A stretch of DNA of 64,000 nucleotides from Sindora glabra (GCA_020226215.1 CM035235.1:1005151-1069150); one strand, 5' to 3'. Counted from the first letter of the stretch, positions 24,113 to 35,917 are shown. Notes: generated by a model not told the origin, from the sequence alone. Made by a program: numbers and translations.

Positions 24113-24770
24113 ATTCCAAAGTCTTTTCAGCCTCAAAAAGGATAGAGTCTGGAAAGCCTCGTTCAGGCACCTACACAGAAATAGGCGATTCCTTCTGCTT
24201 CTTATCTATTACAATCGAAGCATATTCCACTACTGCATCTCCCTCCATCCTTGCTTCAATTTTTTAGAACTACATTGTAGTTTGTCTGCTTCATACAAGG
24301 TTGACCATTCTCTTCCCTAGAACCCTTGTTCACCATTCAGTTCTTTCCAAGTCCATGTGATTTTTTTTTTCTTCTTTTATTTTACATTTGAGGGTCATGT
24401 ATTTGACTACGAACATTTCTCACATATATAATGATACAATGATTGTTTAACAATTCAGAAGCCGTTTAATCACTTGAATCCAACATCAAGACAGGTTTGA
24501 CATTAATAAATAAAGGATAGACCGAAGTTTCTTGGCTATCTCTAATAATTCAAGTTTTTTCTCCATTTTTCACATGAGCGTAAGAGAACAAACAACAAAT
24601 TGCAGACCTTCAGTACTCTTCCAAAGTTGTTTCCATAAAGATGGAATCCTTTTAGATCTTGACAGATTAACTCACCATTACATTGCTGAAAACTGAATGC
24701 AAATTCAGCTTTAACACTACTCTGATTTTCTTCCATGCATCTACTGAAACCCCAAATAATATAATATCTG
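24113..24770. other. RRM-2 downstream region
   Basis: 24680-24770 is conserved with block B and is probable RRM-2 3' UTR. The rest (24113-24680) is moderately pyrimidine-rich, unique to block A, and shows no gene I recognise. Confidence 0.45.
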
Positions 24771-25394
24771 TCACCCATTGTGTGCGTAATTGACACGAAT
24801 GTTTCTGCCATCCAATAACTGTGTAAGATCACAGAATGTCAAGTATTATTTTGTACTCACAAATGAAAAGTAGACAGCTCGTTTGATAAGGCCAATGTTA
24901 CACACATGAATTCATATCAGAATACATTACCTGACCATTCATTTCTTTTAGAGCTCTTTCGGCTGCAATTTCAGAAGTGAAACGGATGAATCCATAGCCT
25001 TTTGATTTACCACTCACATGATCACATATGACATTAACTGCAGAAAATTGTATAACACATTCATTAACTTGGAGCAAGGAAACGATAATACACAACTAAT
25101 CTTTTAGTAAGAGAACAAGAGATTCATTACCATCAATAATTTCACCATGAGGGCGAAAAGCATCCATTAGAACAGTTTCGTTAGTATCATAGGAAAGCCC
25201 TGTATTTTTAGAGCAACATAAACAGTATATTTACATTCTTCAGTTTGGCCACGAAATGAGAAGAAATGCAATTATTTTATGACAAAAGAAAAAGTGGAAA
25301 TCAGACCTCCGACAAACAATCTGGTGGAGGAATTGCGTGCACAAAGTAGCCGGGCAAGCGGAGACCTCTTGAGAAGGCGTGCACTGCCACTCAT
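24771..25394 (-). CDS. Single-RRM protein RRM-2, probably mitochondrial (103 aa, 4 exons)
   Basis: Minus-strand exons are 25307-25394, 25131-25199, 24931-25037 and 24771-24818, all GT-AG, open for 103 codons plus TGA. The N-terminus MSGSARLLKRSPLARLLCA is Arg/Leu/Ser/Ala-rich without acidic residues, fitting a mitochondrial presequence. Next come RNP2 (LFVGGLSYDTNE), a loop DAFRPHGEIIDVNVICDHVSG, and RNP1 (KGYGFIRF), then AAERALKEMNGQLLDGRNIRVNYAHNG and stop. That is a complete RRM and no glycine-rich tail. Such proteins bind organelle transcripts in editing, splicing or stability; which applies here is inference. The ATG was chosen because it begins the presequence and the upstream frame is not conserved. 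Middle exons of 69 and 107 nt with phases 1, 1, 0 match RRM-1 exactly. A frameshifted copy lies at 41381-41980. Confidence 0.88.
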
Positions 25395-25799
25395 TGTTGC
25401 ACTGCTGTAGCGACCTCCACAGCAAACAATCACACGCATATTAATTCCATTAAGACATAGGAATCCTTCCGCATATTGCACGAATAATTGACAAGCCGTT
25501 TAATATCCTCCCATTTTAAGTCATACCTTTTATGACCAAGGAGCCTTTATTGTTGCCAATCACCCAATGGTCTAATTTTATACATTTCCAAACGTAATTT
25601 GATGCTGATAGGGATTGAGTTCCTTCTATTCACTTTTCTAAACAGGGCTCTATATTTTTTCTAATTATTTTTTTAATTGAAAAAAAAAGGGGGCCTTACC
25701 TCAACAAGCTTGTAGAAGTTCGAGCAAATTGACACCTAACTCTTCCTTTTCTCCTCTTCTTACTGCTCAACTTCAACCTCTTACCTTAACTCCTTTAGC

Positions 25800-26640
25800 T
25801 ATGCTAGAAACAAGTATAGCGCAAGTTAAAATTTTAATCTCCTCAAAGTAGCAACCTTCTTTCTACGCACTTGTGTATGTATTGAGCAGCCTTAACAGTA
25901 GCATTCCATTCGCTTGCAGTAGAACAACAATCAAATCAAAGTGATTTGCTAATAACACCAAGTAGAATGAGTTCTCAATTTCCAAGAACATAGAGCCTTA
26001 TTGTATGCGTTATCAGGCTTAGCAGCCAAATTACACCAAGAATCCGTAGCAAGTATTATGAATTTCTTTAGCATCAACAATCACCATATAGGCATTTAAG
26101 CAAACACCCTAAATGCACAACCACAAGTATCAACATGGTCAACAAAACAACTGAACATCCTTCCTAACGAGTATCAAAACAGATACACAATCAAAGTTAT
26201 ATTCAATGAACAAATAGATCAACGTAATTAGTTACCATTCATGGCTTTTACAGTCCTTCCTAACGAGGATCAAAACAGATACACAATCAAAGTTATATTC
26301 AATGAACAAATAGATCAACGTAATTACTTACCATTCGTGGCTTTCACAGTCCTCTCTGCTTCAATTTCTGACTTGTACGAGACAAAGCCAAACCTTTTGG
26401 GGCTGAGTTTGTTGGTCCTTCACTAGATTAGCTGCAATCGCGAAATTGAACTAAAAATCAGCATGAAGCTGGAAAAACATTTTTTGAGAACACACAAATG
26501 GGAAAAACAATACCTTCTATATGTAGCTAGTCCGAATGTTGAAAACAACTCCTACAGATGCTCAATTCTGCTTGATCATTGGAGATGAACCAGATTTCAT
26601 GGTTAGGACTCACGAAATGTCTATACTAGAGAAAGAATGA
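25800..26640 (-). pseudogene. Broken copy of RRM-1 (intron 3, exon 3, exon 2)
   Basis: This matches RRM-1 from about 21080 to 21870. It shares the intron-3 landmarks AGCAACCTTCTTTCTACGCACTTGTG and CACCATATAGGCATTTAAGCAAACACCCT, then exon 3 (about 26333-26434) and exon 2 (about 26516-26575). Exon 3 has a 2-base net deletion around the RNP1 codons and shifts frame; exon 2 is altered; exon 1 and exon 4 are absent. It sits between RRM-2 and H2B and was carried along into block B (49.07-49.66 kb). It therefore predates the block duplication. Confidence 0.85.
26161..26352. repeat. 96-bp tandem duplication at the edge of RRM-1 copy exon 3
   Basis: TTCCTAACGAGKATCAAAAC starts at 26161 and 26257. Both units run through ATACACAATCAAAGTTATATTC and AATAGATCAACGTAATTA to TTACCATTC. 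One or two differences per unit point to a recent event. It duplicates the old exon 3 donor region. Confidence 0.9.
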
Positions 26641-27401
26641 AATATTTATAATAACGTTGGAAATTCTTTGTAAACTCTGTTAAATTCATGTTATAATACT
26701 TTTGTCCAAAATCAAATATTTTAATACTTGTAATAACTGATAAGATCAATAAATTATTTTTTTATTTGTTAAAATACAAAATAACAAATAACACCATATA
26801 AATTAAATTTTCAATAATAAATTAGTACCAACGAAAAACTTTTCTACGTTAAATTCAACTATATTACCCAAGCATACGATCCAGGCCAAAAAGCACGAAT
26901 TATAAAACCCATTTGCAGGCCTGCAAATTTGACACTCGACTGCATCATTTACGCCCTGAACATTCCTCAACATTTTGATGTATCTCCCTCGACAGAGAAA
27001 AAAAAAAAAACCGAGCCGACAACACAGCCAACCAAACAGTCAAACCTTATTAGAATATAAATAAATCAAAACAATACATGGTTTAATCTTTTTTTGCAAC
27101 TATAAACATACTCTAATGTATATCTTATAAATATCTGAGGACTCACAAAAAAACCTTTGATGTAGATAATCGAACCACACATAATAAATAACAAATGAAC
27201 ATTAAACAACAATATGCGATTTCATATTAATTTCAATTCTTCATACACAGAAAGATGGAATAGATCCAAATTCTTCCATTACAAACCAAAAGACAAAATA
27301 AAACTACTAAACCATCCCTAAATATAACATAATTCTTCAAGAGCTAACCGACGCCTATACTAGACTTTAAATCACGCCATTAAGTGGACATCAGTAATTC
27401 T

Positions 27402-27851
27402 TCATGAGCTGGTGAACTTGGTCACAGCCTTAGTGCCCTCAGAAACAGCATGCTTAGCCAGTTCTCCAGGAAGAACAAGTCTCACAGCAGTTTGGATCTC
27501 CCTAGAAGTGATTGTTGGTTTCTTGTTGTAGCGAGCCAACCTTGAGGCTTCCTGAGCAAGCTTCTCGAAAATATCGTTGATGAAACTGTTCATAATCCCC
27601 ATAGCTTTGCTGGAGATACCAATGTCTGGGTGTACTTGCTTCAGCACCTTGAAGATATAGATTTTATAGGTCTCTACATTCTTCTTGCTTCTCTTCTTCT
27701 TCTTATCGCCGGCGGCGGCACCACCCTCCTTCGGAAGCTTCTTTCCAGCCTTCGGCTTCTTCTCTGCCGGTGGAGCCTTTTCCGCCACCGTTGATTTCTT
27801 CTCTTCAGCGGGCTTCTTCTCAGCGGGCTTCTTTTCAGCCTTGGGTGCCAT
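27402..27851 (-). CDS. H2B: Histone H2B (149 aa, intronless)
   Basis: This is a core histone that pairs with H2A in the nucleosome. The open frame is complete: MAPKAEKKPAEKKPAEE, a Lys/Ala/Pro tail to about residue 58 with repeated AEKKPA units, then the histone fold beginning ETYKIYIFKVLKQVHPDIG, helix 2 MGIMNSFINDIFEKLAQEA, and RLARYNKKPTITSREIQTA. The C-terminal helix runs LPGELAKHAVSEGTKAVTK and ends FTSS. Lys145 in AVTKF corresponds to the monoubiquitinated lysine of plant H2B. Length and absence of introns are normal for plant H2B. A TATA box and plant histone promoter motifs lie upstream. It is the only intact histone gene in the window; its duplicate at 50405-50855 is frameshifted. 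Confidence 0.98.
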   Translation of the reverse strand: MAPKAEKKPAEKKPAEEKKSTVAEKAPPAEKKPKAGKKLPKEGGAAAGDKKKKRSKKNVETYKIYIFKVLKQVHPDIGISSKAMGIMNSFINDIFEKLAQEASRLARYNKKPTITSREIQTAVRLVLPGELAKHAVSEGTKAVTKFTSS

Positions 27852-27958
27852 CAGAAACTTCGAAGTAATAGATCGGAAAGCTAGGTTTTGGGAGAAGACG
27901 AACTGAACAATAGAGACGAAGATACAATGAAATTGTTGATTTTCGGCTAAGACTTGAA

Positions 27959-27973
27959 ATGTTTATATATGAG
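27959..27973 (-). promoter_or_regulatory. TATA box of H2B
   Basis: The minus strand reads CTCATATATAAACA about 110 bases before the ATG, a normal position for a plant histone gene. The block B copy has CTATATAAAT at the matching place (50951-50962). Confidence 0.75.
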
Positions 27974-28008
27974 AGGAGACTGGTAATATATTCGTTTTTG
28001 AGGTTTCA

Positions 28009-28026
28009 GGCGGATCGTTGGCGTGG
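28009..28026 (-). promoter_or_regulatory. Plant histone type III element (hexamer plus octamer), imperfect
   Basis: The minus strand reads CCACGCCAACGATCCGCC. The known plant histone promoter type III element is CCACGTCANCGATCCGCG, so two positions differ, one of them in the hexamer ACGTCA. A second, weaker remnant lies at 28106-28124. These elements direct S-phase and meristem expression of plant histone genes. Confidence 0.7.
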
Positions 28027-28230
28027 ACTAATATCCTTTCGTTGAATTGTTTACTAGATTGAAGGATTAATCAACGGTCGTGATATGGTATTGACGCTTA
28101 GGGAGACGCCGATTGCTGACATGGAAATTTTGCTGTCCGTCGATGCGCATTCAACGGGGCCTTTGTATGGACGCTTCGGATGGATTTTTGGTTCCCAACA
28201 CTCTGAAGTTGATAGTTTAGTTGGCAGAGG

Positions 28231-28238
28231 GCGCCAAT
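28231..28238 (-). promoter_or_regulatory. E2F-like site overlapping a CCAAT box
   Basis: The minus strand reads ATTGGCGC, fitting the E2F consensus WTTSSCSS; the other strand holds CCAAT. The same eight bases are conserved in block B at 51173-51180, in a duplicated promoter that is otherwise diverged. Confidence 0.5.
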
Positions 28239-28925
28239 TATAAATTAGATTTGCGCGGTTAGTTTAGCATCAAAATCAGAATGAAGCAAAGGCGCGCGCT
28301 TTTTCGACAAAATCTCTTATTTTTATTTATTAATCAAATCAAATTTTAATTAAAAGTAGATAAATTTATGCCCACGACAACGAGTGAATCTTATACAAAT
28401 AAAATTCAGATCAATTACCAATTATGCATTTTAAGTTAAATTACTGTAAAATTTCTTATTTTTTACTCAATTTGTTATTAAATTTTTAAAATTTAATTCG
28501 TTTTATCTAATTTTTCTTTTTTATTAAATACATTCCGATGCTTCTCTATTAAATTATGATAGTATCCATTGTATATGAATAATGCTTTGCACATACTGCT
28601 TAACAATTGTTAATCTAGAGTTTGATGAATCATAATTGAAAATAAAAAATTTTATAATAAATCAAATAGCTTAATATCATAATTACAAAACCTTTACATA
28701 AAAATTTAGCCCTAAATTCCTTATAATAATTATAGTCCTCATATCCAACAACATAAAAGTTTCGCAATAAAATTCATCAAATTCAATATTAAGTCAAAAT
28801 AATATTTTAAGATCTAGTGTCAACTAAGCTGAGAATTGGATGAAATATGCCATACCTCAAATTTTGGCTTCGATGAAATTCACCTGTCGTTTGAAGGAGC
28901 TAAACTAGAATTAAAATAATTTGAA

Positions 28926-29908
28926 ATAATGGGGTGGAGGATAAACTAACTGTGGAGAGGATTATTTGTAACTTTTGTAAGAATTTGTTGCCAATGCCAT
29001 GGATTTTACAATCTTCTTGATAGTTAATAATGTTGAATATGATGATTTATATCCTTTAACTTAAAATCCCTTAAATAATATAAAAAAATGTAATTCTTTA
29101 CTATAATCAAATTTATGTAAGGATGTCACATAAAAGAATTACAAGCAGAAATAATTCTAAATACATATTGTCCTTTTTTAATGAATATTTATTATAAATA
29201 AAAAGTTTATTATTCATTATTAATTATAATATTTTTGGTGTATATCTCGATGTAATAATACAGAAATAAATAAAATTAAAAAATATATTTTCATAATACA
29301 TTGTCTCCTTTCTTATTTACTTCCATATTTATAATTAACCTATGCTTGTTTGTATTTGTTTGATTGTATAAAAAATTCTATAATGCAAAAACTAATTTCA
29401 ATATTATTGATTTTATTTAGAGTAAGTTGAATAAAAAATCTGATCAGTTCAAAAATGAATCCAATATTTTTATGAAGTTTATACTTAATTTTTAAAATTA
29501 TTACTTCAAAGTGTATGGAAAAAAGTTTCTTAAACAAATAAATAGTTTTTTTAATTAATTGATATTAAATTATTATGATGTTAATTTTTTAATAAGTAAT
29601 ATTAAAAACAATTTTAATATTTAACATGATTTACCTAAACTACCTTAACACATTGGTGTTTTTAAGTAATCAATATGGAAACTTTTACCCTCTAGTACAA
29701 CTTAAAAATAAAAATATGAAAACCATAACAAGAGTTGAATATAAAAAAAACAAAGCATTGATGCCTTTTGCAAATTTCATTCTAAAGCTCTTTAAACCCT
29801 AAAATAATTCTGTATATAATGAGGTATACTCACCTTCTAACCTTAAAATGATTCTCTTTGACTTTGTATTTATGCCCACTTTCCAACCTAAAATTATTTT
29901 GTAGCATT
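28926..29908. other. A+T-rich intergenic sequence
   Basis: I see no gene or defined element. A minus-strand open frame at 29340-29537 is low-complexity Ile/Lys/Phe sequence and is not supported. Confidence 0.5.
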
Positions 29909-30300
29909 AAAGCTCTGATAGCCCATTGTTAAATGTCTGAGAATTAACACTTCTTGAAAAAATACAAAATATAAATGAAAAGATTTGTTTATTTTTTATA
30001 TTTATTCTTATATTTTAGTTTTTAGTTTTATTATCAATCATATTTTATTAACTATCATTTTGATGTAACTTTTATAGAATTTCACAAATAATATATTTAA
30101 TATCATTCATCTTTATAGATATTTGGTGATATTATTTACTATTTATTTATATGAATGTGTAATATCATACTAATTTTAATGAATACATATTATATTTATA
30201 AGTATTGGATTCACGAGTATTTTATAGGGAATGTGAACTTCATATATTGAGTAACAAGTATCAAAACAGATTTAATAAAGCACCTATATCTAATTAGGGG
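29909..30300 (-). mobile_element. Possible LTR with tRNA-Met primer site (minus strand), remnant
   Basis: GCTCTGATAGCCCATTGTTAA is the inverse of a copia LTR end followed by the primer site: on the minus strand TTAACAAT then GGGCTATCAGAGC, close to TGGTATCAGAGC. The LTR would extend to higher coordinates and the interior to lower ones. No partner LTR was found and the outer limit is a guess. Confidence 0.35.
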
Positions 30301-31624
30301 TATTGGATATAATCTTTCACCATTTTTAAATTTTTTTATTCAATTTATTCTTTAAAATTATTCAAATTGGGATTTTGTAGTATCATAAAAAATGTTAATT
30401 TATATTTTTAGTTAAGTTATTTTATAAGGAGGAATATATAAGGAATAGGGAGGATCAAGGAAAAAGGAATATGGAAAATAGATTAGGATTGAAAGGGGTG
30501 ACATATCACATCGATTATTTAAAGAAATCAAAATAATATTATGGATATTACATGCCAATTATTTATAAAAAAAAAACCTATGCTAATGATATTTCTCAAC
30601 AATAGTTGAAGAGAAATGATGTTAGTTATTTTTTATATAATAAATGACATTGTTATTATTTTTTACAATAGTTATAAACCTAACATTAAAAACTAGTATA
30701 TAATAATGCTTAATAAGATCTTAATCAAAACTTAACATGTAAGCCTCTAAATACCCAATATCTATTTGCAATTTTATAATAGGAACCTCCTTTCAAAAAC
30801 TAACAAGGTCAATTTCAATGAGTTTATATTTGATTATGGATGAAAAAAATGCATATTTGTATAATCTAATGTTTCATTTGATATGATGAAATGGAATAAA
30901 ATGAGAATTAAAAAAATTAATATGTATTATGGAATAAAAATATCCATTCCCTAAAGAATGACCATTCCATTAATAACAAAATCTCCATTCTATAGTAAAA
31001 ATGTTACTGACCTATTCCATCATTTATGAACTAACCTTTTTACACCCTTATTCCTTCCATTTTTTATATATTTAAATATAATCCTCCATTAATAAATGTT
31101 AAAATAATATCAAGTTTTTAATATTTTTACTATAAATATATTTTGAAAAATTTTTTTAATCATAAGTTTAAAATATGGCATTTTTATTATTTATAAAAAA
31201 AATAATTATTTTAAAAATATAAAGCCCTATATCTATTAAATTTGAGATTGGAGTATTGTATCTAAGGTATCAAATTTAACTACTTAAATAATTTAAAGTA
31301 ATCTTTTAGGCCAATGAATTAGGCTTAGCAGTTATCTTAAGTCATTCAAGCTTGTAGTGTGACAAATAATATCAAAGCATTGTTAGCAATATACATCTGC
31401 TAATATGATCTTTGGCCATCATATTTGATGGACTTGAGGAGTATGATAGGCCATTTAAGTAGGGAAGATTTTAAAGTCCCACATCCATTAGATTTAAAAC
31501 TTGAGTATGGCATTGTTAGCTATATACTTTAGCTAGTGCAGTTTTAAGCTATGAGATTTAATAGTCTTAATGAAGATATCAGGCCATTTGAGTGGAAGAG
31601 ATTTGTTATATCTTTTTTAGTGTT
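30301..31624. other. Intergenic, repeat-derived but unassigned
   Basis: No gene is seen. At 30870-31030 there are inverted GGAATAAAA and CATTCC words like those near 8150-8780. At 31240-31610 two diverged copies of a segment with GGCCATTTRAGT and GCATTGTTAGC (near 31375 and 31512, 31448 and 31585) suggest an old tandem duplication. Confidence 0.35.
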
Positions 31625-33650
31625 TTATTCTCATAAGCAATATTCTAACTATTAATTAGAGACACTTAATAAAAAAATTTAGCAAATCATTTTGTGTATA
31701 AACATGAACAATAGGATTTTTAATTGTTATTTTAATCAACATACAATAATCATTGAAGGCTTTAAATATAAATTTGTTAGCATTATCAAAATATATTGTC
31801 TTAATTGAATAATTAGGAAACTATGCTTAAAGTTTAATTAATTAAGTAAATAATCTTGTAAATGCTAAGTTATGAATTGATAATAAACATACATGTGACC
31901 ATCTTATAAATATATCAATTAAAACTTTAAAATGTTTAAATGATCCACGTGGCTGATGAATAAGTCCACATATTTCAACTTATATTCATTTCGAAAACTC
32001 AAGGGATTCAATCCTAACTTTTGTTAGTGGTAGCCTTAAAATTATTTTTCCTTTAGAATAGACAGCATATGAAAATTAATTAGATTGAAGATTCTTCTAA
32101 TTCTTTAATGGATGATTATTTGAATTTTTAATGATCTTTTATATCATTACTGATCCAAGATGGCCTAACTAATCATAACAAATATTGAAAATATTTTAGC
32201 TAGTGAACTTCTAGTTCACTATAGTATTTACTTCAATTAAATATATGTGTGCGGTATAAACCAGAGGAAAATGATGATAATATTTTGAAACATTTTTCTT
32301 ACCTGAACAATCATTTTAATATAAAATATTCAATGTCATTTTTATTTACCATCTTAATATAATATTCATTTTGTTGTATACCTTTTAAACTTAATAAGTT
32401 TCTTTAAGACTTGGTAGATAGCAACACATCATTTATAATTACTTAGATTTCTTTTAATAAAATTATATTAGCTTTTTTAGAACTTTTAATCAGTTTTATA
32501 CTATAAAATATTGTATGAGCATATTTTTCACCCATCATTAATTAGAAAAAATACTTTTGATTTTTAAGAATTGTATGCGTTGTTGCATTATCCACTAGAT
32601 ATAAATCATCCATATTTTCTTCAAAAATAAAAATAAGAATAAATGAATAATAATAAGACAAAATAAACTATATAATAACAAATAATATTATAATTGAAAA
32701 TGTCGTACTTAATGCTATAATTATCTCCAAATGGACAAAGGAAATAAAAAACATAGTTAGAAAAGTAAGCAATTCTTCATAAAATGAAAAAATTAACTAA
32801 GGAAAAAAATATAACTAGAATTTTTTTTTAATTTTTGTACATTCCTATCAATTATCAAATTTTCCATTTGAGTGTTCAAAGAAATATGCCATATCTAAAT
32901 GAGTTATATCAATAGGGTCATGGTTGAAGGCATCATCAACAAAATTGATTTCAATATTCTTCTCACTGACAAAATTGGCTTCAATATTCTTCTTTTTCTC
33001 TTTAAACGAGGCTTAATACAATTCCACAAGATGTATAGGTGTACAATAAGTACGTCACCAATGACCATGCATACCATTTCGATAAAATATATTCTTTGAA
33101 CTTTTAAGCCTCTTATAATAACATTTCTCATGATCATTCTCCCACTTTTAGTGCCAAGAATTAATTTTGTGATTATTTATATTTTCTTATAACCACCTCG
33201 ATTATGATAATTAATTTAACATCTCCCACATCCATGGTTATGATTGTGGGCCTATCTACATCCAAACCTTTTGGTTATTAATGCATTCAATTCAGAGAAT
33301 GGAGCAAAACTGGTTGAATGGTCTTCATGATTCCTCATCAAAAAGCTCATTATTTTGTTCGACTACACGAAACCAATTTAGAATACTCTTAAATCCTTTT
33401 TTCCTATATTATTGTTGCAAAAGCACATTTGATGCATGAAAAGTATAGAGTGTTTTTTCCTACACTTCTTCATCAATAATCTTTTCTTCACATAATTTCA
33501 TTTGGAAGCTAATTTTAAATAACATAGAATTATATTCACTTATTGATTTAAAATCTTGAAACCATAAATACATTCAATCATAGCAAGCATTTGGAAGAAT
33601 CAATATTTTTGAATGGTCATATCTGTAATAACTTTTTTAAAAAAATGCAA
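31625..33650 (-). mobile_element. Decayed Ty1/copia retrotransposon: gag, zinc knuckle, protease, integrase
   Basis: Read on the minus strand from 33650 down, the order is that of a plant copia polyprotein. Gag appears as YDHSKILILPNACYD, FQDFKSISEYNS, TLYTFHASNVLLQQ and VVEQNNEL. A diverged zinc knuckle follows with GMxGHW, TPIHLVELY near 33090-33020 and the acidic linker NFVDDAFNHDPIDITHLDMA (32940-32890). The protease region has YLVDNATTHTILKNQKYFF (about 32610-32550). Integrase has HQPRGSFKHFKVLID, RWSHVCLLSIHNLAF, FDNANKFIFKAFNDYCM, VHVYTQND and FIKCL (about 32000-31650). Stops and frameshifts break every part. Reverse transcriptase and RNase H are missing at the low-coordinate end, so the element is truncated as well as dead. 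Confidence 0.88.
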
Positions 33651-35440
33651 ATTATACTTTCTTTCTCATTCAATTTTTAATGAAAATTGCCGTGTAGCTT
33701 CCTTATGTGAAAGCAATTCTCGCATATTTCCCTTTCACAAGACATCAAGCGAAAAGTTTTATTTTTTATTTTTAATTTTGTAATAATGATATAAGAAGTA
33801 TGCATTGTGAGTTTTAATTTTTTTATTCTTTAATAATTAATATGTGTAAATTATTTAATATTTAATTAATTAATTTTTATTAATAAAGGAAAAATTATTT
33901 CCCTAGTTATTTTATAATTTATTAATAATAAAATTTTTATATAATTTAAACCATAATTTAATTAAATGAGATGAGAATTGGGCTTATGAATATTAGGTTT
34001 TGTTTTATTCTTCTTAATAATAAACATTTTTAAAATTATTTTGTAATATTTATTGTGACATAATTTAATATTAATATTATATTAATTAAATTAAATCCAA
34101 TAAATTATAAAAAAGTATAAAAATAAAAAATTAAATTAAATTGATTAAATCAAAGCATAAGCTAAAAAACTTAAAGAAGTTCTTAAACATAAATTTTGAT
34201 AAGAGATATTTTTTAAAAATTAATGAAATAATAAAAATTTGTTATGAATCTGTGAATACATATCCATTATCCATAACAACTCATTCTCGTTGATTGCATC
34301 TTAATGCACCAACTCCCATATATATATTATCCAAATATGCCATCTAAATATAGTTAAAAAAAAAAGCATTTATGAGAGAAGTTTACTTTGTATCTTCCAT
34401 TACAATCAAAGTTTGACTCCTAATTTTATGTGTGTATTCAATGATTTAACTATTCCTATTATTAAAAAATAAAAAGTATCTTCCTATTATTCCTATTATT
34501 CACTTCTTAATTTAAAATCTTGAAACCATAAATATATTCACTTATATATTTATATTAAAAAAATACAAATTATACTTTCTTTCTCATTCAATTTTTAAAT
34601 GAAAATTACCATGTAGCTTCCTTATGTGAAAGCAATTCCCGCATAATCCCTTTCACATGACATTAGGCGAAAAGTTTTATTTTTTATTTTTAATTTTGTA
34701 GTAATTGATATAAAAAGTATGCATTGTGAGTCCTAATTTTTTTATTCTTTAATAATTAATATGTGTAAATTATTTAATATTTAATTAATTAATTTTTATT
34801 AATAAAGGAAAAATTATTTCCCTAGTTATTTTATAATTTATTAATAATAAAAATTTTATATAATTTAAACCATAATTTAATTAAATGAGATGAGAATTGG
34901 GCTAATGAATATTATGTTTTGTTTTACTCTTCTTAATAATAAACATTTTAAAATTATTTTGTAATATTTATTGTGACATACTTTAATATTAATATTATAT
35001 TAATTAAATTAAATCCAATAAATTATAAAAAAGTATAAAAATAAAAAATTAAATTAAATTGATTAAATCAAAGCACAAGCTAAAAAACTTAAAGAAGATC
35101 TTAAACATAAATTTTGATAAGAGATATTTTTTTAAAAATTAATGAAATAATAAAAAATTGTTATGAATATGTGAATACATATCCATTATCCATAACAACT
35201 CATTCTCGTTGATTGTATCTTAATGCACCAACTCCCATGTATATATTACCCAAATATGCCATCTAAATATAGTTAAAAAAAAAAGCATTTATGAGAGCTT
35301 TAATTTAAGTGGCGTTAGACTTTGTATCTTCCGTTATAATCAAAGTTCGACTCCTAATTTTACGTGTGTATTCAATGATTTAACTATTCCTATTATTAAA
35401 AAATAAAAAGTATCCACATTAATGGCTAATATATCATTGT
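33515..35440. repeat. Tandem duplication of about 0.92-0.96 kb carrying repeat family R
   Basis: Two highly similar units lie head to tail. TATACTTTCTTTCTCATTCAATTTTTAA occurs at 33653 and 34571; CTTCCTTATGTGAAAGCAATTC, GCGAAAAGTTTTATTTTTTATT, GTATGCATTGTGAG and the family R body recur in both, ending with ATTCAATGATTTAACTATTCC. The left unit begins inside the decayed copia gag (AAATCTTGAAACCATAAATA at about 33550 and 34513), so the duplication is younger than the copia insertion and copied part of its gag edge. Confidence 0.85.
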
Positions 35441-35917
35441 GTGATGTGAGTTTTGAATTTTTTTCTTTATTTTTTATAATTAATGTGGGTTATTAATTTA
35501 GTTATCTATTTATTCATTTATTTGTTAATTATTAATATTAAAGGTAAAATTATTTCCACAACTCTTTTAATAATGAAGTAATTTATTAAATATAAAATTT
35601 TCATATAAATTAAATCATCATTTAGTTAAATAAGTTAATAATTAAAATTTATAAATTTTTTAATTTTATTTTTTAAATAAATATGTCTATAATTTCTCAA
35701 CAATATTTAATGTGACCTATTTTACTATTAATATTAATATTATGTTAATTAACTAAAATGATATAATTAAATAAATCAAAATCCAATGAATTTAAAAAAA
35801 ATAAGAACAGGGTAAAATAAATAAAATTAAATTGATTAAGTTAAAGCACAAGCCAAATAAATTAAAATTTTTTTAATATAAATTATTTTTTCAAATTTAA
35901 TAAAAATAATAATTTCT
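35441..35917. repeat. Repeat family R, second unit, interrupted at 35918
   Basis: This parallels 6120-6625 (AATGGCTAATATATCATTGTGTGATGTGAG against GATGGCTAATGTATCATTGCATGATGTGAG, and on through AATATGTCTATAATTT and AATGTGACCTA). Its continuation is found at 39379, after the 3.46-kb insertion. Confidence 0.75.

Larger units (their letters stand above)
22745..28925. repeat. Segmental duplication, block A (partner 39960-51855)
   Basis: From ACAATCCACTGCAA (about 22764) to the end of the H2B upstream region (about 28925), this block aligns in order and orientation with block B. Anchors are the GTGAATGAAATGTGAGTT start, the TTAGCACTATTAAAAT(C/T)CACCTTCAAGGCTT segment, RRM-2, the broken RRM-1 copy, and H2B with its promoter. 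Block A keeps intact RRM-2 and H2B, so it is the functional copy. Block A has two elements absent from B (23049-23373 and 23588-24112). The stretch 22745-23590 outside these holds no gene I recognise, although its conservation between blocks is notable. Confidence 0.9.

Noticed and set aside
27685..27906. Plus-strand frame rich in Phe, Ser, Ala
   Set aside because: It is the antisense of the Lys/Ala/Pro-rich H2B tail. The same artefact is seen at 50689-50895.
32899..33099. Overlapping plus-strand frame and an apparent minus-strand frame (32904-33137)
   Set aside because: Both are shadows; the meaningful reading is the copia gag zinc knuckle and acidic linker in another minus-strand frame.
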